A DNA stretch of 64,000 bases from Pseudomonadota bacterium (GCA_023423695.1 JAFAFA010000013.1:1-64000); one strand, 5' to 3'. Positions 27,147 through 36,084 are shown, counted from the first letter of the stretch. Numbers and translations: made by a program. The notes: generated by a model from the letters alone, not told the origin.

Positions 27147-29363
27147 CTAAAGGAAGCTGTAGGGGTCGACATCGATCTGCACCCGAATGGCCGGCGGGAT
27201 CTCCACCCGGTCCAGCCATTCCGCAATCAGCGGCTGCACCTGGGTGCTGCGCGGCGCCTTCAGCAGCAGGCGGCGGCGATGCCGTCCGCGCAGCAGGGCC
27301 AGCGGCGCCGGGGCCGGCCCCAGCACATGGACGTCGTCGCTGCGCGGAGCGGCGCGGCCCAGCGCCATCGCCACCCGCTCCACCAGCGTCGGATCCTCGC
27401 CCGACACGATCAGCGCGGCCAGCCGGCCGAAGGGCGGCATGCCGGCCTCCAGCCGCATCTCCGCCTCCAGCTGGTAGAAGCCGTCGCGGTCGCCGGCGGC
27501 CAGCGCCTGCATCACCGGATGCTCGGGCATGAAGGTCTGCAGCATCACCCGCCCCGGCCGCTCGCCGCGTCCGGCGCGCCCGGCCACTTGGTGCAGCAGC
27601 TGATAGGTGCGCTCCGCCGCCCGCAGGTCGCCGCCGTTGAGGCCCAGATCGGCATCGACCACCCCCACAAGCGTCAGCATCGGGAAATGGTGGCCCTTCG
27701 CCATCACCTGGGTGCCGATGATGATGTCCAGTTCGTGCCGGCCGATGCTCTCCACCATCTCCTGGATGGCGCGCGGGCCGTGCAGGGTGTCGGACGCCAT
27801 GATGGCGGCGCGGGCCTCCGGAAACAGCTCCGCCACCTCCTCGGCGATGCGCTCGACGCCGGGACCGCAGGCGGCCATCGTCCCCTCCTCCCCGCATTCC
27901 GGGCAGGCGTGGGGCAAGGGCTGCTGCAGGCCGCAATGGTGGCATTGCAGCTTGCGGGCGAGCCGGTGTTCGACCAGCCACGCCGTGCAGTTCGGGCATT
28001 GCATGCGGTGGCCGCAGGCGCGGCACAGGGTCAGCGGGGCATAGCCGCGGCGGTTCAGGAACAGCATCGCCTGCTCGCCCCCCGTCAGCGTGTCGGTCAG
28101 CGCCTTGCGCAGGCTGGGCGCCAGCCAGTGCCGGGCCGGCGGGCGGTCGCGCCGCAGGTCGACCAGCTCGACATCGGGCAGCACGGCGCCGCCATGGCGG
28201 GCCGGCAACGCGATGCGGGCATAGCGGTGGCTGTCGGCATTGACCTTGGTCTCCAACGACGGCGTGGCGGAGACCAGGGCGATGGGCAAGCCCCCCAGAT
28301 GGGCCCGCGCCACCGCCATGTCGCGGGCGTGATAGATCGCCCCCTCCTCCTGCTTGTAGGCGGAGTCGTGTTCCTCATCGACGATGATGACGCCCAGGTC
28401 GGGATAGGGCAGGAACAGCGCAGACCGCGCGCCGACCACCACCGGCACCTCGCCCTTCGACACCGCGCGCCAAGTGTCGCGGCGCTGGGCTCCGGTCAGT
28501 TCCGAATGCCATTCCGCCGGCGGCGCGCCGAAGCGGCGGGCGAAGCGGTCGAGCCACTGCGCCGACAGCGCGATCTCCGGCAACAGCACCAACGCCTGTT
28601 TGCCCTGCTCCAAGGCGGCGGAGATCGCCTCGTAATAGACCTCCGTCTTGCCCGACCCGGTGACGCCGTCGAGCAGCACGGTGGAATAGCTGCCTGACGC
28701 CACCCGGGCGCGCAGATCGTCGGCCGCCGCCCGCTGGTCGGCCGACAGGCTGGGTCCGGGCCGCTGCCAGTCCGGCCGGCCGAGCCGGGTCGGCTGCAGC
28801 ATCACCGGTTCCAGCAGCCCGGCCTCCGCCAGCCCGCGCACCACGGTGACGCCGCAGCCGGCCTCGTCGGCCAGTTCCGCCGGGGTGCGCGGCGGCCCAT
28901 CCTCCAGCAGGGCCAGGATGCGCCTGCGCGGGTCGGTCATCTTGAAGCCGGGCGGCGGCTCGGCTCCCGGCTTGCGCAGATAGGCCAGCATCGGCTTGGG
29001 CGGCTCCAACGCCGCCGGCACGCTGACCGCCATGCGCAGGACGAAGCCCGGCGGCGTCATGGTGTAGGCGGCGACCCATTCGACGAAGCGGCGGCCGACC
29101 TCGGTCATCGGCGGCACGTCGAACCGGCGCACCACCGGCTTCAGCCGGCCGGAGTCCAGCGTCCCCGCGCCGGGGCCCCAGACGACGCCGATCACCCGGC
29201 GCGGTCCCAGCGGCACCTCGACGTAATCGCCGGGGACAAGCTCCATCCCATCCGGCACGCGGTAGTCGTAGGCCTCGCGCAGCGGCAGCGGCAGCAGCAC
29301 GGCGACGCGGCGGTCGGGACCGCGAAGCTGCGGCTTTGCCGGAAAATCCGTGATTTCGCGCAT
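27147..29363 (-). CDS. priA: Primosomal replication restart helicase
   Basis: Reloads the replisome at stalled forks. 738 residues: an N-terminal DNA-binding domain (VAVLLPLPLREAYDYRVP, YVEVPLGPRRVIGVVW); helicase motif I GVTGSGKTEVY; motif II DEEHD; the zinc-binding insert with CRACGHRMQCPNC and CHHCGLQQPLPHACPECG; and C-terminal motifs IIIGTQVMAKGHHFP and QVAGRAGRG. The ATG at 29363 begins family similarity and has GAAGG upstream. It is divergent from fsa. Confidence 0.96.
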   Translation of the reverse strand: MREITDFPAKPQLRGPDRRVAVLLPLPLREAYDYRVPDGMELVPGDYVEVPLGPRRVIGVVWGPGAGTLDSGRLKPVVRRFDVPPMTEVGRRFVEWVAAYTMTPPGFVLRMAVSVPAALEPPKPMLAYLRKPGAEPPPGFKMTDPRRRILALLEDGPPRTPAELADEAGCGVTVVRGLAEAGLLEPVMLQPTRLGRPDWQRPGPSLSADQRAAADDLRARVASGSYSTVLLDGVTGSGKTEVYYEAISAALEQGKQALVLLPEIALSAQWLDRFARRFGAPPAEWHSELTGAQRRDTWRAVSKGEVPVVVGARSALFLPYPDLGVIIVDEEHDSAYKQEEGAIYHARDMAVARAHLGGLPIALVSATPSLETKVNADSHRYARIALPARHGGAVLPDVELVDLRRDRPPARHWLAPSLRKALTDTLTGGEQAMLFLNRRGYAPLTLCRACGHRMQCPNCTAWLVEHRLARKLQCHHCGLQQPLPHACPECGEEGTMAACGPGVERIAEEVAELFPEARAAIMASDTLHGPRAIQEMVESIGRHELDIIIGTQVMAKGHHFPMLTLVGVVDADLGLNGGDLRAAERTYQLLHQVAGRAGRGERPGRVMLQTFMPEHPVMQALAAGDRDGFYQLEAEMRLEAGMPPFGRLAALIVSGEDPTLVERVAMALGRAAPRSDDVHVLGPAPAPLALLRGRHRRRLLLKAPRSTQVQPLIAEWLDRVEIPPAIRVQIDVDPYSFL

Positions 29364-29558
29364 GGAATCGCCTTCAGGCCGCCCCGTTTCGGGCGTGTCC
29401 CCAAGAAGATCCCCCTGAAGGCCCGGGGCGGAACTGGCGGAAGTCGAGCGCATCGGCTAGAGTGGCCTCATGTCCCGGGCACCGGGCGGAACGGCGCGGC
29501 GGTCAGCTTTCCGGCGCGGCCGGTTCCGGTCAACATCAGCAAGCATGGACCCTTCGTC

Positions 29559-30215
29559 ATGAAGTTCTTCGTCGACACCGCCGACATCGCCGAGATCCGC
29601 GATCTGGCCGATACCGGTCTGCTGGACGGTGTTACCACCAACCCCTCCCTGATCGCCAAGTCCGGCCGTCAATTCCTCGACCTCGTGGCCGAGATTTGCG
29701 ACGTCGTCAATGGTCCGGTCAGCGCCGAGGTGGCGTCCACCGACTTCGAGACCATGCTCGCCGAGGCCCACAAGATCGCCAAGATCTCCCACCGCGTCGC
29801 GGTGAAGGTGCCGCTGACCCCGGCCGGCCTGAAGGTCTGCAAGATCATCTCGTCCGAAGGGACGATGGTCAACGTCACGCTGTGCTTCTCCCCCGCCCAG
29901 GCGATCCTGGCGGCCAAGGCCGGCGCCAGCTTCGTGTCGCCCTTCGTCGGCCGGCTGGACGACATCGGCCAGGACGGCATGGGCATCATCAAGGACATCT
30001 GCGAGATCTATAACAACTACGACGCCTTCAAGACCGAGGTGCTGGTCGCCTCGATCCGCAACCCGATGCACATCGTCAAGGCCGCCCGCCTGGGCGCCCA
30101 TGTGGTGACCGCGCCGGCGTCGGTGCTGAAGCAGCTGTTCAACCATCCGCTGACCGACAAGGGTCTCTCCCAGTTCGTCGAGGACTGGAAGAAGACCGGC
30201 CAGTCGATCCTGTAA
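29559..30215 (+). CDS. fsa: Transaldolase / fructose-6-phosphate aldolase family
   Basis: 218 residues of the short TalC/FSA family. It starts MKFFVDTADIAEI, with GVTTNPSLIAKSG, the Schiff-base Lys in VAVKVPLT, VNVTLCFSPAQA and SPFVGRLDDIG. It catalyses aldol cleavage or transfer of sugar phosphates in the cytosol; the sequence alone does not separate transaldolase from aldolase activity. It is followed 17 bases later by the DUF484 gene. Confidence 0.93.
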   Translation: MKFFVDTADIAEIRDLADTGLLDGVTTNPSLIAKSGRQFLDLVAEICDVVNGPVSAEVASTDFETMLAEAHKIAKISHRVAVKVPLTPAGLKVCKIISSEGTMVNVTLCFSPAQAILAAKAGASFVSPFVGRLDDIGQDGMGIIKDICEIYNNYDAFKTEVLVASIRNPMHIVKAARLGAHVVTAPASVLKQLFNHPLTDKGLSQFVEDWKKTGQSIL

Positions 30216-30232
30216 GGCGGACCGGAGCGATC

Positions 30233-30955
30233 ATGGCCGACAGGGGCCGCGAACCGGGTCACAGCCCGCACCGGACGTCGCCGCTCTCCTCGGAGGATGT
30301 GCGCGCCTATCTGCGGAACCACCCGGACTTCCTGGCCCAGAACGCCGATCTGGTCCATCACCTCACCCCGCCGTCGGTCGACCGCGGGCGTGGAGTGGTG
30401 GACCTCCAGGCCTTCATGGTCGACCGGCTGCGCGCCGAGGTCCGCACCCTCAAGGACCAGCAGCGCGAGCTGATCGGCACCAGCCGGGCCAACCTGAACA
30501 GCCAGAACCGCATCCATGCCGCGGTGCTGTTCCTGCTCGACGCGCAGAGCTTCGAGCAGTTGATCCAGACCATCACCACCGACCTCGCGGTCCTGCTCGA
30601 CCTCGACGTCGCCTGTCTGGTCATCGAATCCAACGGCAGCGACATTCCCCACGTCCACCGATCCGGCGTGCGGGTGGTGGAGCCGGGCGCCATCGCCGAG
30701 CGGCTGGGCCGTGCCGACGTGGTGCTGAACACCGACATCCAGGGCGATCCGGAGATCTACGGCCCCGGCGCCGGCCTCGTCCGGTCGGAGGCGCTGATCC
30801 GCATCCAGGTCTCCAGCGAGACGCCCGACGGCCTGCTCGCCTTCGGCAGCCGCGAGCCCGACACCTTCCACAGCGGCCAGGGCACCGAACTGGTCGGCTT
30901 CCTCGCCCGCGTGATCGAGCGGGTGATCCGCGGCTGGCTGGAGCTGCCGGCGTGA
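30233..30955 (+). CDS. DUF484 family protein (GAF-like)
   Basis: 240 residues. The start SSEDVRAYLRNHPDFLAQNADL is the DUF484 signature; a coiled segment and a GAF-like domain follow (about 100-235, ending LVGFLARVIERVIRGWL). The function is unknown, but the gene is regularly found just before xerC, as here, where its TGA overlaps the xerC GTG. Confidence 0.9.
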   Translation: MADRGREPGHSPHRTSPLSSEDVRAYLRNHPDFLAQNADLVHHLTPPSVDRGRGVVDLQAFMVDRLRAEVRTLKDQQRELIGTSRANLNSQNRIHAAVLFLLDAQSFEQLIQTITTDLAVLLDLDVACLVIESNGSDIPHVHRSGVRVVEPGAIAERLGRADVVLNTDIQGDPEIYGPGAGLVRSEALIRIQVSSETPDGLLAFGSREPDTFHSGQGTELVGFLARVIERVIRGWLELPA

Positions 30956-31902
30956 CCGAGCCTGTTTTGGGATTCTCCGCAAAGCCGGACGTTCAGGACG
31001 TGCTGGCCCACTGGCGGCGCTGGATGGAGAGCGAGAAGGCGGTTTCCCGCCACACCCTGTCGGCCTACACCGCCGACGTGGGCGAATTCCTGCGCTTCCT
31101 CACCGAATTCCGCGGCGGCTCCCCGCCCTCGCTCAATGACCTTGGCGACCTGAAGGCGGCGGATTTCCGCGCCTGGATGTCCAGGCTGGCGATGGATGGG
31201 CTGGTGGGGGCCAGCCGGGCACGCAAGCTGGCTGCGGTGCGCAACCTGTTCCGCTGGATGGACCGCAGCGGCCGGCTGCACAACCCCGCCGTCGCCACCC
31301 TCGCCACGCCGAAGGTCAAGCGCCCGGCCCCGCGCCCGCTGACGGAGATCGACGCCGACCGCCTGCTGGAGGAGGCCGAGCGCGACCGCGAGGAGCCCTG
31401 GATCGGCAAGCGCGACCGCGCCCTGTTCACCCTGCTCTACGGCTGCGGCCTGCGCATCTCCGAGGCGCTGGGTCTGGCGCGCAAGGACGCGCCGCTGGGC
31501 GACACGCTGCGCGTCACCGGCAAGGGCCGCAAGGACCGCATGATCCCCGTCCTGCCGGCGGTGACGGAGGCGGTGCGCGCCTATATCGACAGCTGCCCCT
31601 TCACACTGGCACCCGACGGCCCGCTGTTCGTCGGCACCCGCGGCGGCCGGCTGAACGCCAGCGTCGCCCAGCACCAGATGCAGAAGCTGCGCGGCCTGAT
31701 GGGCATGCCCGACAGCGCCACCCCGCACGCCCTGCGGCACAGTTTCGCCACCCATCTTCTGGCCGACGGCGGCGATCTGCGCGCCATCCAGGACCTTCTC
31801 GGCCACGCCTCGCTCTCCACAACCCAGCGTTACACGGATGTGGAGAACGAGCAACTGATGAACGTGTACCGCAATGCCCATCCTCGGGCGCGCAAGGGGT
31901 GA
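30952..31902 (+). CDS. xerC: Tyrosine recombinase XerC
   Basis: Resolves chromosome dimers at dif together with XerD. 316 residues with an N-terminal SAM-like core-binding domain (SRHTLSAYTADVGEFLRFL) and the catalytic domain: Arg in GLRISEALGL, Lys in TGKGRKDR, HxxR in HALRHSFATHLL, His in LLGHASLSTTQRYT and the nucleophile Tyr in the same motif. The start is a GTG within a GTGA overlap with the DUF484 gene. Confidence 0.95.
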   Translation: MTEPVLGFSAKPDVQDVLAHWRRWMESEKAVSRHTLSAYTADVGEFLRFLTEFRGGSPPSLNDLGDLKAADFRAWMSRLAMDGLVGASRARKLAAVRNLFRWMDRSGRLHNPAVATLATPKVKRPAPRPLTEIDADRLLEEAERDREEPWIGKRDRALFTLLYGCGLRISEALGLARKDAPLGDTLRVTGKGRKDRMIPVLPAVTEAVRAYIDSCPFTLAPDGPLFVGTRGGRLNASVAQHQMQKLRGLMGMPDSATPHALRHSFATHLLADGGDLRAIQDLLGHASLSTTQRYTDVENEQLMNVYRNAHPRARKG

Positions 31903-31914
31903 GTTCTCGCAATG

Positions 31915-31952
31915 AAAAAGGCTCCCCCGCCGAGCGGCGAGGGAGCCTTTTT
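31915..31952. terminator. Bidirectional terminator between xerC and lpdA
   Basis: A perfect 12-bp outer stem (AAAAAGGCTCCC/GGGAGCCTTTTT) with an inner CCGC/GCGG stem. The A and T ends allow use in both directions by the two convergent genes. Confidence 0.9.
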
Positions 31953-31974
31953 CTTACGAACCCTGCGGATCGGT

Positions 31975-33372
31975 TCAGATATGCAGCGGACGACCGTCCA
32001 CCGCCAGCGCCGCTTCCTTGACAGCTTCCGACAAGGTCGGATGGGCGTGGCAGGTGCGGGCGATGTCTTCGGCGGACGCGCTGAACTCCATGGCCAGCAC
32101 CAGCTCGCCGATCATCTCCGACACGTTCGGGCCGATCATGTGAACGCCCAGCACCTGGTCGGTGGCGGCATCCGACAGGATCTTGACGAAGCCGTCGGTG
32201 TTGCCGCCGGCACGGGCGCGGCCGTTGGCGGTGAAGGGGAACTTGCCGGTCTTGTAGGCGATGCCTGCGGCCTTCAGCTGCTCCTCGGTCTTGCCGACGG
32301 CGGCGACTTCCGGCCAGGTGTAGACGACACCGGGGACGAGGTCGTGGTTGACGTGGCTCTTCTGGCCGGCCAGCTGCTCGGCCAGCGCGACGCCTTCTTC
32401 CTCGGCCTTGTGGGCCAGCATCGGGCCTTCGACCACGTCGCCGATGGCGTAGATGCCCGGGACGTTGGTCTGGAAATGATGGTCGATCTTGACCCGGCCG
32501 CGCTCCAGCTCGACGCCCACTGCCTCAAGCCCCAGCCCTTCGGTGTAGGGACGGCGGCCGATGGCGACCAGCACGGCGTCGGCCTCGATGGTCTGGGCGG
32601 CGCCGCCGGCGGCGGGCTCGACCGTCAGGGTCACGCCGGTCTCGGTCACCGACGCGCCGGTCACCTTGGTGCCCAGCTTGAAGTCCATGCCCTGCTTGGC
32701 GAAGATGCGCTGGGCCTGCTTCGACAGCTCGTTGTCCATGCTCGGCAGCACGCGGTCGAGATACTCGACCACCGTCACCTTGGCGCCCAGGCGGCCCCAG
32801 ACGGAGCCCAGCTCCAGCCCGATGACGCCGCCGCCGATGACGACCAGATGCTTCGGCACCTCCGGCAGCGACAGCGCGCCGGTGGAGGACACCACGCGCT
32901 TCTCGTCGATGGCGATGCCCGGCAGCGGGGTCACGTCGGAGCCGGTGGCGATGACGATCGCCTTCGACGCGGTGATGGTGCCGACGCCTTCGACCTCGAC
33001 GGTGTTGGCGGCGGTGATCTTGCCGGCGCCCTTCAGCCAGGTGACCTTGTTCTTCTTGAACAGGAACTCGATGCCGCCGACGTTGTCCTTAACGACCTTG
33101 TCCTTGTGGGCCAGCATGCCCGGCAGGTCCAGTTCCACGCCGCCGACCTTGATGCCGAACTTGGCGAGGCCGTGGGCCGCTTCCTCGAACTTCTCCGACG
33201 CCGCCAGCAGAGCCTTGGACGGGATGCAGCCGACATTCAGGCAGGTGCCGCCCAGCGTCCCCCGCTTCTCGACGCAGGCGACCTTGAAGCCGAGCTGCGC
33301 CGCGCGGATCGCGCAGACATACCCGCCGGGGCCGCCGCCGATCACAACGACGTCAAAAGTGCTTTCAGCCAT
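31975..33372 (-). CDS. lpdA: Dihydrolipoyl dehydrogenase
   Basis: E3 of 2-oxoacid dehydrogenase complexes; reoxidises dihydrolipoamide with NAD. 465 residues: FAD motif VVVIGGGPGGYVCAIRAAQ, redox disulfide GGTCLNVGCIPSKAL, NAD motif LVVIGGGVIGLELGSVWGRL, AIGDVVEGPMLAHKA, and the catalytic His-Glu pair in CHAHPTLSEAVKEAAL. The ATG at 33372 has AGGAAAG upstream. No E1/E2 gene is adjacent; they should be further away. Confidence 0.96.
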   Translation of the reverse strand: MAESTFDVVVIGGGPGGYVCAIRAAQLGFKVACVEKRGTLGGTCLNVGCIPSKALLAASEKFEEAAHGLAKFGIKVGGVELDLPGMLAHKDKVVKDNVGGIEFLFKKNKVTWLKGAGKITAANTVEVEGVGTITASKAIVIATGSDVTPLPGIAIDEKRVVSSTGALSLPEVPKHLVVIGGGVIGLELGSVWGRLGAKVTVVEYLDRVLPSMDNELSKQAQRIFAKQGMDFKLGTKVTGASVTETGVTLTVEPAAGGAAQTIEADAVLVAIGRRPYTEGLGLEAVGVELERGRVKIDHHFQTNVPGIYAIGDVVEGPMLAHKAEEEGVALAEQLAGQKSHVNHDLVPGVVYTWPEVAAVGKTEEQLKAAGIAYKTGKFPFTANGRARAGGNTDGFVKILSDAATDQVLGVHMIGPNVSEMIGELVLAMEFSASAEDIARTCHAHPTLSEAVKEAALAVDGRPLHI

Positions 33373-33570
33373 GAGAGGCTTTCCTTTCGCCATTCTTGCT
33401 CGTTGCCAAAAGCCGTCCCATCCAGCGGGGAGGGCAAGCGGGATGTTCCGCGGGGCGATTTATGCCCGCGCTCACGCCCGGTGGCAACGGGACACTTCGT
33501 CCCTGCGGCTAAGGACGATGCGCAAGCGAAGAGCACCACCTTTGCGCAAGCCCCCTCACCGATCGGATCG

Positions 33571-33597
33571 GGAAACCTTTACGGCTCCGCTCGCGTT
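33571..33597 (+). promoter_or_regulatory. EcfG-type general-stress promoter candidate
   Basis: GGAAAC and CGTT are separated by 17 bases. This closely fits the alphaproteobacterial EcfG consensus (GGAAC, 16-17 bases, CGTT). It lies 40 bases before the ATG of an entericidin-like gene, a gene type often in this regulon. Confidence 0.55.
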
Positions 33598-33636
33598 CTC
33601 ATCGGCATCACACAGCCACCGCAACGGAGACCGACC

Positions 33637-33795
33637 ATGACCACCGTCAAGAAGTTCGCCCTGCTCGCCGTCCTGGGCACGCTGCTGGGTACCACGCTGG
33701 CCGCCTGCAACACCGTCGAGGGCGCCGGTCAGGACGTGCAGGCCGGCGGCCGCGCCATCGAGCGTGGTGCCGACAACGTCCAGAAGAAGATGTGA
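33637..33795 (+). CDS. Entericidin-like small lipoprotein
   Basis: 52 residues: a lipoprotein signal peptide with lipobox TTLAAC, then CNTVEGAGQDVQAGGRAIE and a charged C-terminus, the pattern of the entericidin EcnA/EcnB family. Mature length is about 29 residues. In enterobacteria members act as toxin/antidote peptides; in alphaproteobacteria they are abundant stress-induced envelope peptides of unclear role. CGGAG seven bases before the ATG supports the start. A hairpin follows the gene. Confidence 0.85.
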   Translation: MTTVKKFALLAVLGTLLGTTLAACNTVEGAGQDVQAGGRAIERGADNVQKKM

Positions 33796-33849
33796 TCCGG
33801 CGTCCGGAGGCGCGGCACGCATCCGCCGTCCCGACCGGGCATCATGCCG

Positions 33850-33889
33850 CCGGGCGCCGATCCGCAGCGATCAGGCGCCCGGAGGTGTT
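33850..33889 (+). terminator. Hairpin after the entericidin-like gene
   Basis: A 9-bp perfect stem (CCGGGCGCC/GGCGCCCGG, 33850-33882) with a 15-base loop, followed by AGGTGTTT. The T-run is weak. Confidence 0.45.
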
Positions 33890-33944
33890 TCCACATCCGG
33901 TGTTTCGGCACTCCCGTCGCGACGCTCTCTCTTCAACACATGCA

Positions 33945-33973
33945 TTGACGAGCATTTTCATCGCTGATTGAAT
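33945..33973 (+). promoter_or_regulatory. Promoter candidate for the DUF4157 gene
   Basis: TTGACG and TTGAAT are separated by exactly 17 bases, in a locally AT-richer patch. The predicted start near 33980 is about 45 bases before the leader ORF. Confidence 0.45.
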
Positions 33974-34023
33974 CCGCCAGTAGCGGCGCGCAGAGCCGCG
34001 CGTCACACAGCGGGAGCAGGACG

Positions 34024-34080
34024 ATGCCCGTTATCCTCGGTCGGACCACAGGCCCGCACCGCATCGGTGCCCGGCCATGA
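34024..34080 (+). CDS. Possible 18-residue leader peptide overlapping the DUF4157 gene
   Basis: A short frame beginning MPVILGRTTG, with an excellent ribosome-binding site (GGGAGCAGG ending four bases before the ATG). Its TGA overlaps the ATG of the large gene (ATGA). The large gene itself has no good site of its own, so translation of this leader may deliver ribosomes to it. The peptide itself is not recognised. Confidence 0.45.
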   Translation: MPVILGRTTGPHRIGARP

Positions 34081-36050
34081 GCGGCGCGCGTGGTTTCGCC
34101 GACCGGATGCCGGCAAAGACCCCGGCAAACCGGAAACCGCCCTCCCAAGCCCCGGCCGCCGGCCCCGCCGCCAAGGCCGGCCCGCAGATGGGGGCGATGA
34201 CCCAACTGGCGGCGGCGCTCAACGGCGCGCCTGCCGTCCGGCGGTTGGAAGAGACCGCAAGGCCCCTGTCCCGCAACGAACCAAGCCAAGCCGGCCTGCC
34301 CGCTCAGTTGAAGAACGGGATCGAGGCGCTGTCCGGTCTGTCGATGGATCATGTGCGGGTGCATTACAACTCGTCGCGTCCCGCGGCGATCCAGGCGCAT
34401 GCCTTCGCCCGCGGAACCGACATCCATCTCGGCCCCGGTCAGGAACGCCATCTCCCGCATGAGGCATGGCATGTCGTGCAGCAGGCCCAAGGCCGGGTGA
34501 GACCGACCACCCAGGCCGCCGCCGACGGGGCGACCACAATTCCGGTCAACGACGATCCGGCGCTTGAAAACGAAGCCGACCGCATGGGGGCACGCGCCCT
34601 GTCGCAGGGCAGCATGTCCGAAACGGCGCAAAGGGGATCGATACCGATCACAAATGTCAGCGGACCAACGGTCACCAGTGGAGTGGTGACGCAGATGGGT
34701 AAGGGGAAACTCCGTGGAGCGAAAAAGTCAAAAACAGCAAAACATTCTCATAGGCGTTACTCATCTGCTTACTCTGATAATTTCACACCGTCTGACACCA
34801 ATCGTCCTAGCAGAAGCGAGAGGGGCAGCGACGACTACCTTAAATTAATTCAATTTCAGAATGATGCACTTAGAGATATAAAATCACTTTATATCGACAG
34901 CAGCAATGAACCAAAATTCGCATACACAAAAAAAGGCAAAACCGCCATCAATAAAATTGATGTAGATAGCCAAACCACATACCCACGAGACACCACTCTC
35001 GTAAATAGTTTTTTTGCACACTTCATCGGTGAATTTTATAAATACAAGATTACCTTACTGCAACCAGTTGTTCGCCAATTTAGAAGAAAGAATCCAATAA
35101 ACAAGAAATCCATAAATAATGCTATGAAACCCCCTTTCGTCATAACCAATATAACTCTTCGCGGCGAAGGGTCGGCAATGGGGCGACCTATTGGTGGAGA
35201 TCAATTCTGGGGGATAAATCCAAATTACGACCCGAGCTTGGGACATATTAAATCAAATAACTACACATATTTACTCCAGTGGGGTATGAACATCGCGAAA
35301 TTTCCGTCGGGAAAATTCCATAACAATATATTCGCTCCTAAAGATATGATCGCAATACCCCCGCCACGATCGCAGCCTTTCGTTTTCTACATTCAAAATA
35401 ATGTTCCTATGAATGGGCAGAGAATAAACATTACTGCACCAAAAGCTATTTCGGCAGCTGATTTCTCAATGTACAAGCAGAATATAATGTTGAACGGATA
35501 TAAATATTACAAACAATCAAACATTTCGCAAATCCCCAAGACAGACCGACAAACCGGCCATCGCGATCCGGGGTCGATAATGGGCACTCAAGCTTGGAAA
35601 CTGGCCAGCGGAGGATTTGGTGGGACGGCAAGAAATCTAGCATCGCATGAATGGTGCCACCTGATCGGCGATGGTGACGGCGGAGCCTGCGCGCCTGAAA
35701 ATCTTGTCATCGGCACCAACTCGGTCAACACCGAGCAATTGGCGATGGAGACTGCGCTTCGCTCATGGCGGCCAGGGTTGGCGAGGGTCGGTCGCGCCAT
35801 CCAGATCAAAGCCAGGGCGCTTGCAGAAGAAAACATTGTGGACAGGAAAAAGAATAAGGCCGTCTATATTCAATACAAATTGTCCCTGGTCGACCCCAAC
35901 AACAATTCCATATCGCCAATTGAAATCATCAAACATCATATGGATGGTCAGCGTGGCGCCATACCAAAGCTGGAATACGACATGCTGCACGCCATGGTGA
36001 ACGAGAAAATCAAGGAAATTGTCAAAGCAAGAGGGTGGAAAATCCCCTGA
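34077..36050 (+). CDS. DUF4157 protein with C-terminal nuclease-like domain (toxin/eCIS cargo candidate)
   Basis: 657 residues. The first 65 are a disordered Pro/Ala linker. A DUF4157 domain follows (about 75-190): LSGLSMDHVRVHYNS, FARGTDIHLGPGQ, the HExxH motif HEAWH at 128-132 with VVQQAQGRV, and ENEADRMGARAL. A Lys/Ser-rich linker and a long region without recognisable family (about 260-500) come next. The C-terminus has HEWCH at 524-528, then LIGDGDGG and NLVIGTNSVNTEQLAMET, resembling His-metal nucleases of polymorphic toxins. DUF4157 is known as a marker of proteins loaded into extracellular contractile injection systems, but no such system is in the window. DNA from about 34700 to 35650 is strongly AT-rich, unlike all neighbours, which indicates transfer. 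Confidence 0.8.
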   Translation: MSGARGFADRMPAKTPANRKPPSQAPAAGPAAKAGPQMGAMTQLAAALNGAPAVRRLEETARPLSRNEPSQAGLPAQLKNGIEALSGLSMDHVRVHYNSSRPAAIQAHAFARGTDIHLGPGQERHLPHEAWHVVQQAQGRVRPTTQAAADGATTIPVNDDPALENEADRMGARALSQGSMSETAQRGSIPITNVSGPTVTSGVVTQMGKGKLRGAKKSKTAKHSHRRYSSAYSDNFTPSDTNRPSRSERGSDDYLKLIQFQNDALRDIKSLYIDSSNEPKFAYTKKGKTAINKIDVDSQTTYPRDTTLVNSFFAHFIGEFYKYKITLLQPVVRQFRRKNPINKKSINNAMKPPFVITNITLRGEGSAMGRPIGGDQFWGINPNYDPSLGHIKSNNYTYLLQWGMNIAKFPSGKFHNNIFAPKDMIAIPPPRSQPFVFYIQNNVPMNGQRINITAPKAISAADFSMYKQNIMLNGYKYYKQSNISQIPKTDRQTGHRDPGSIMGTQAWKLASGGFGGTARNLASHEWCHLIGDGDGGACAPENLVIGTNSVNTEQLAMETALRSWRPGLARVGRAIQIKARALAEENIVDRKKNKAVYIQYKLSLVDPNNNSISPIEIIKHHMDGQRGAIPKLEYDMLHAMVNEKIKEIVKARGWKIP

Positions 36051-36084
36051 AGCCGGACGATGATCTGGCGCCCTCCCCTACCCC

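Noticed and set aside
33968..34462. Rightward frame overlapping the DUF4157 domain
   Set aside because: It lies in another phase over a region where the DUF4157 motifs are clear; it is Arg/Pro/Ala-rich with no motif. Only the short coupled leader at 34024 was kept.
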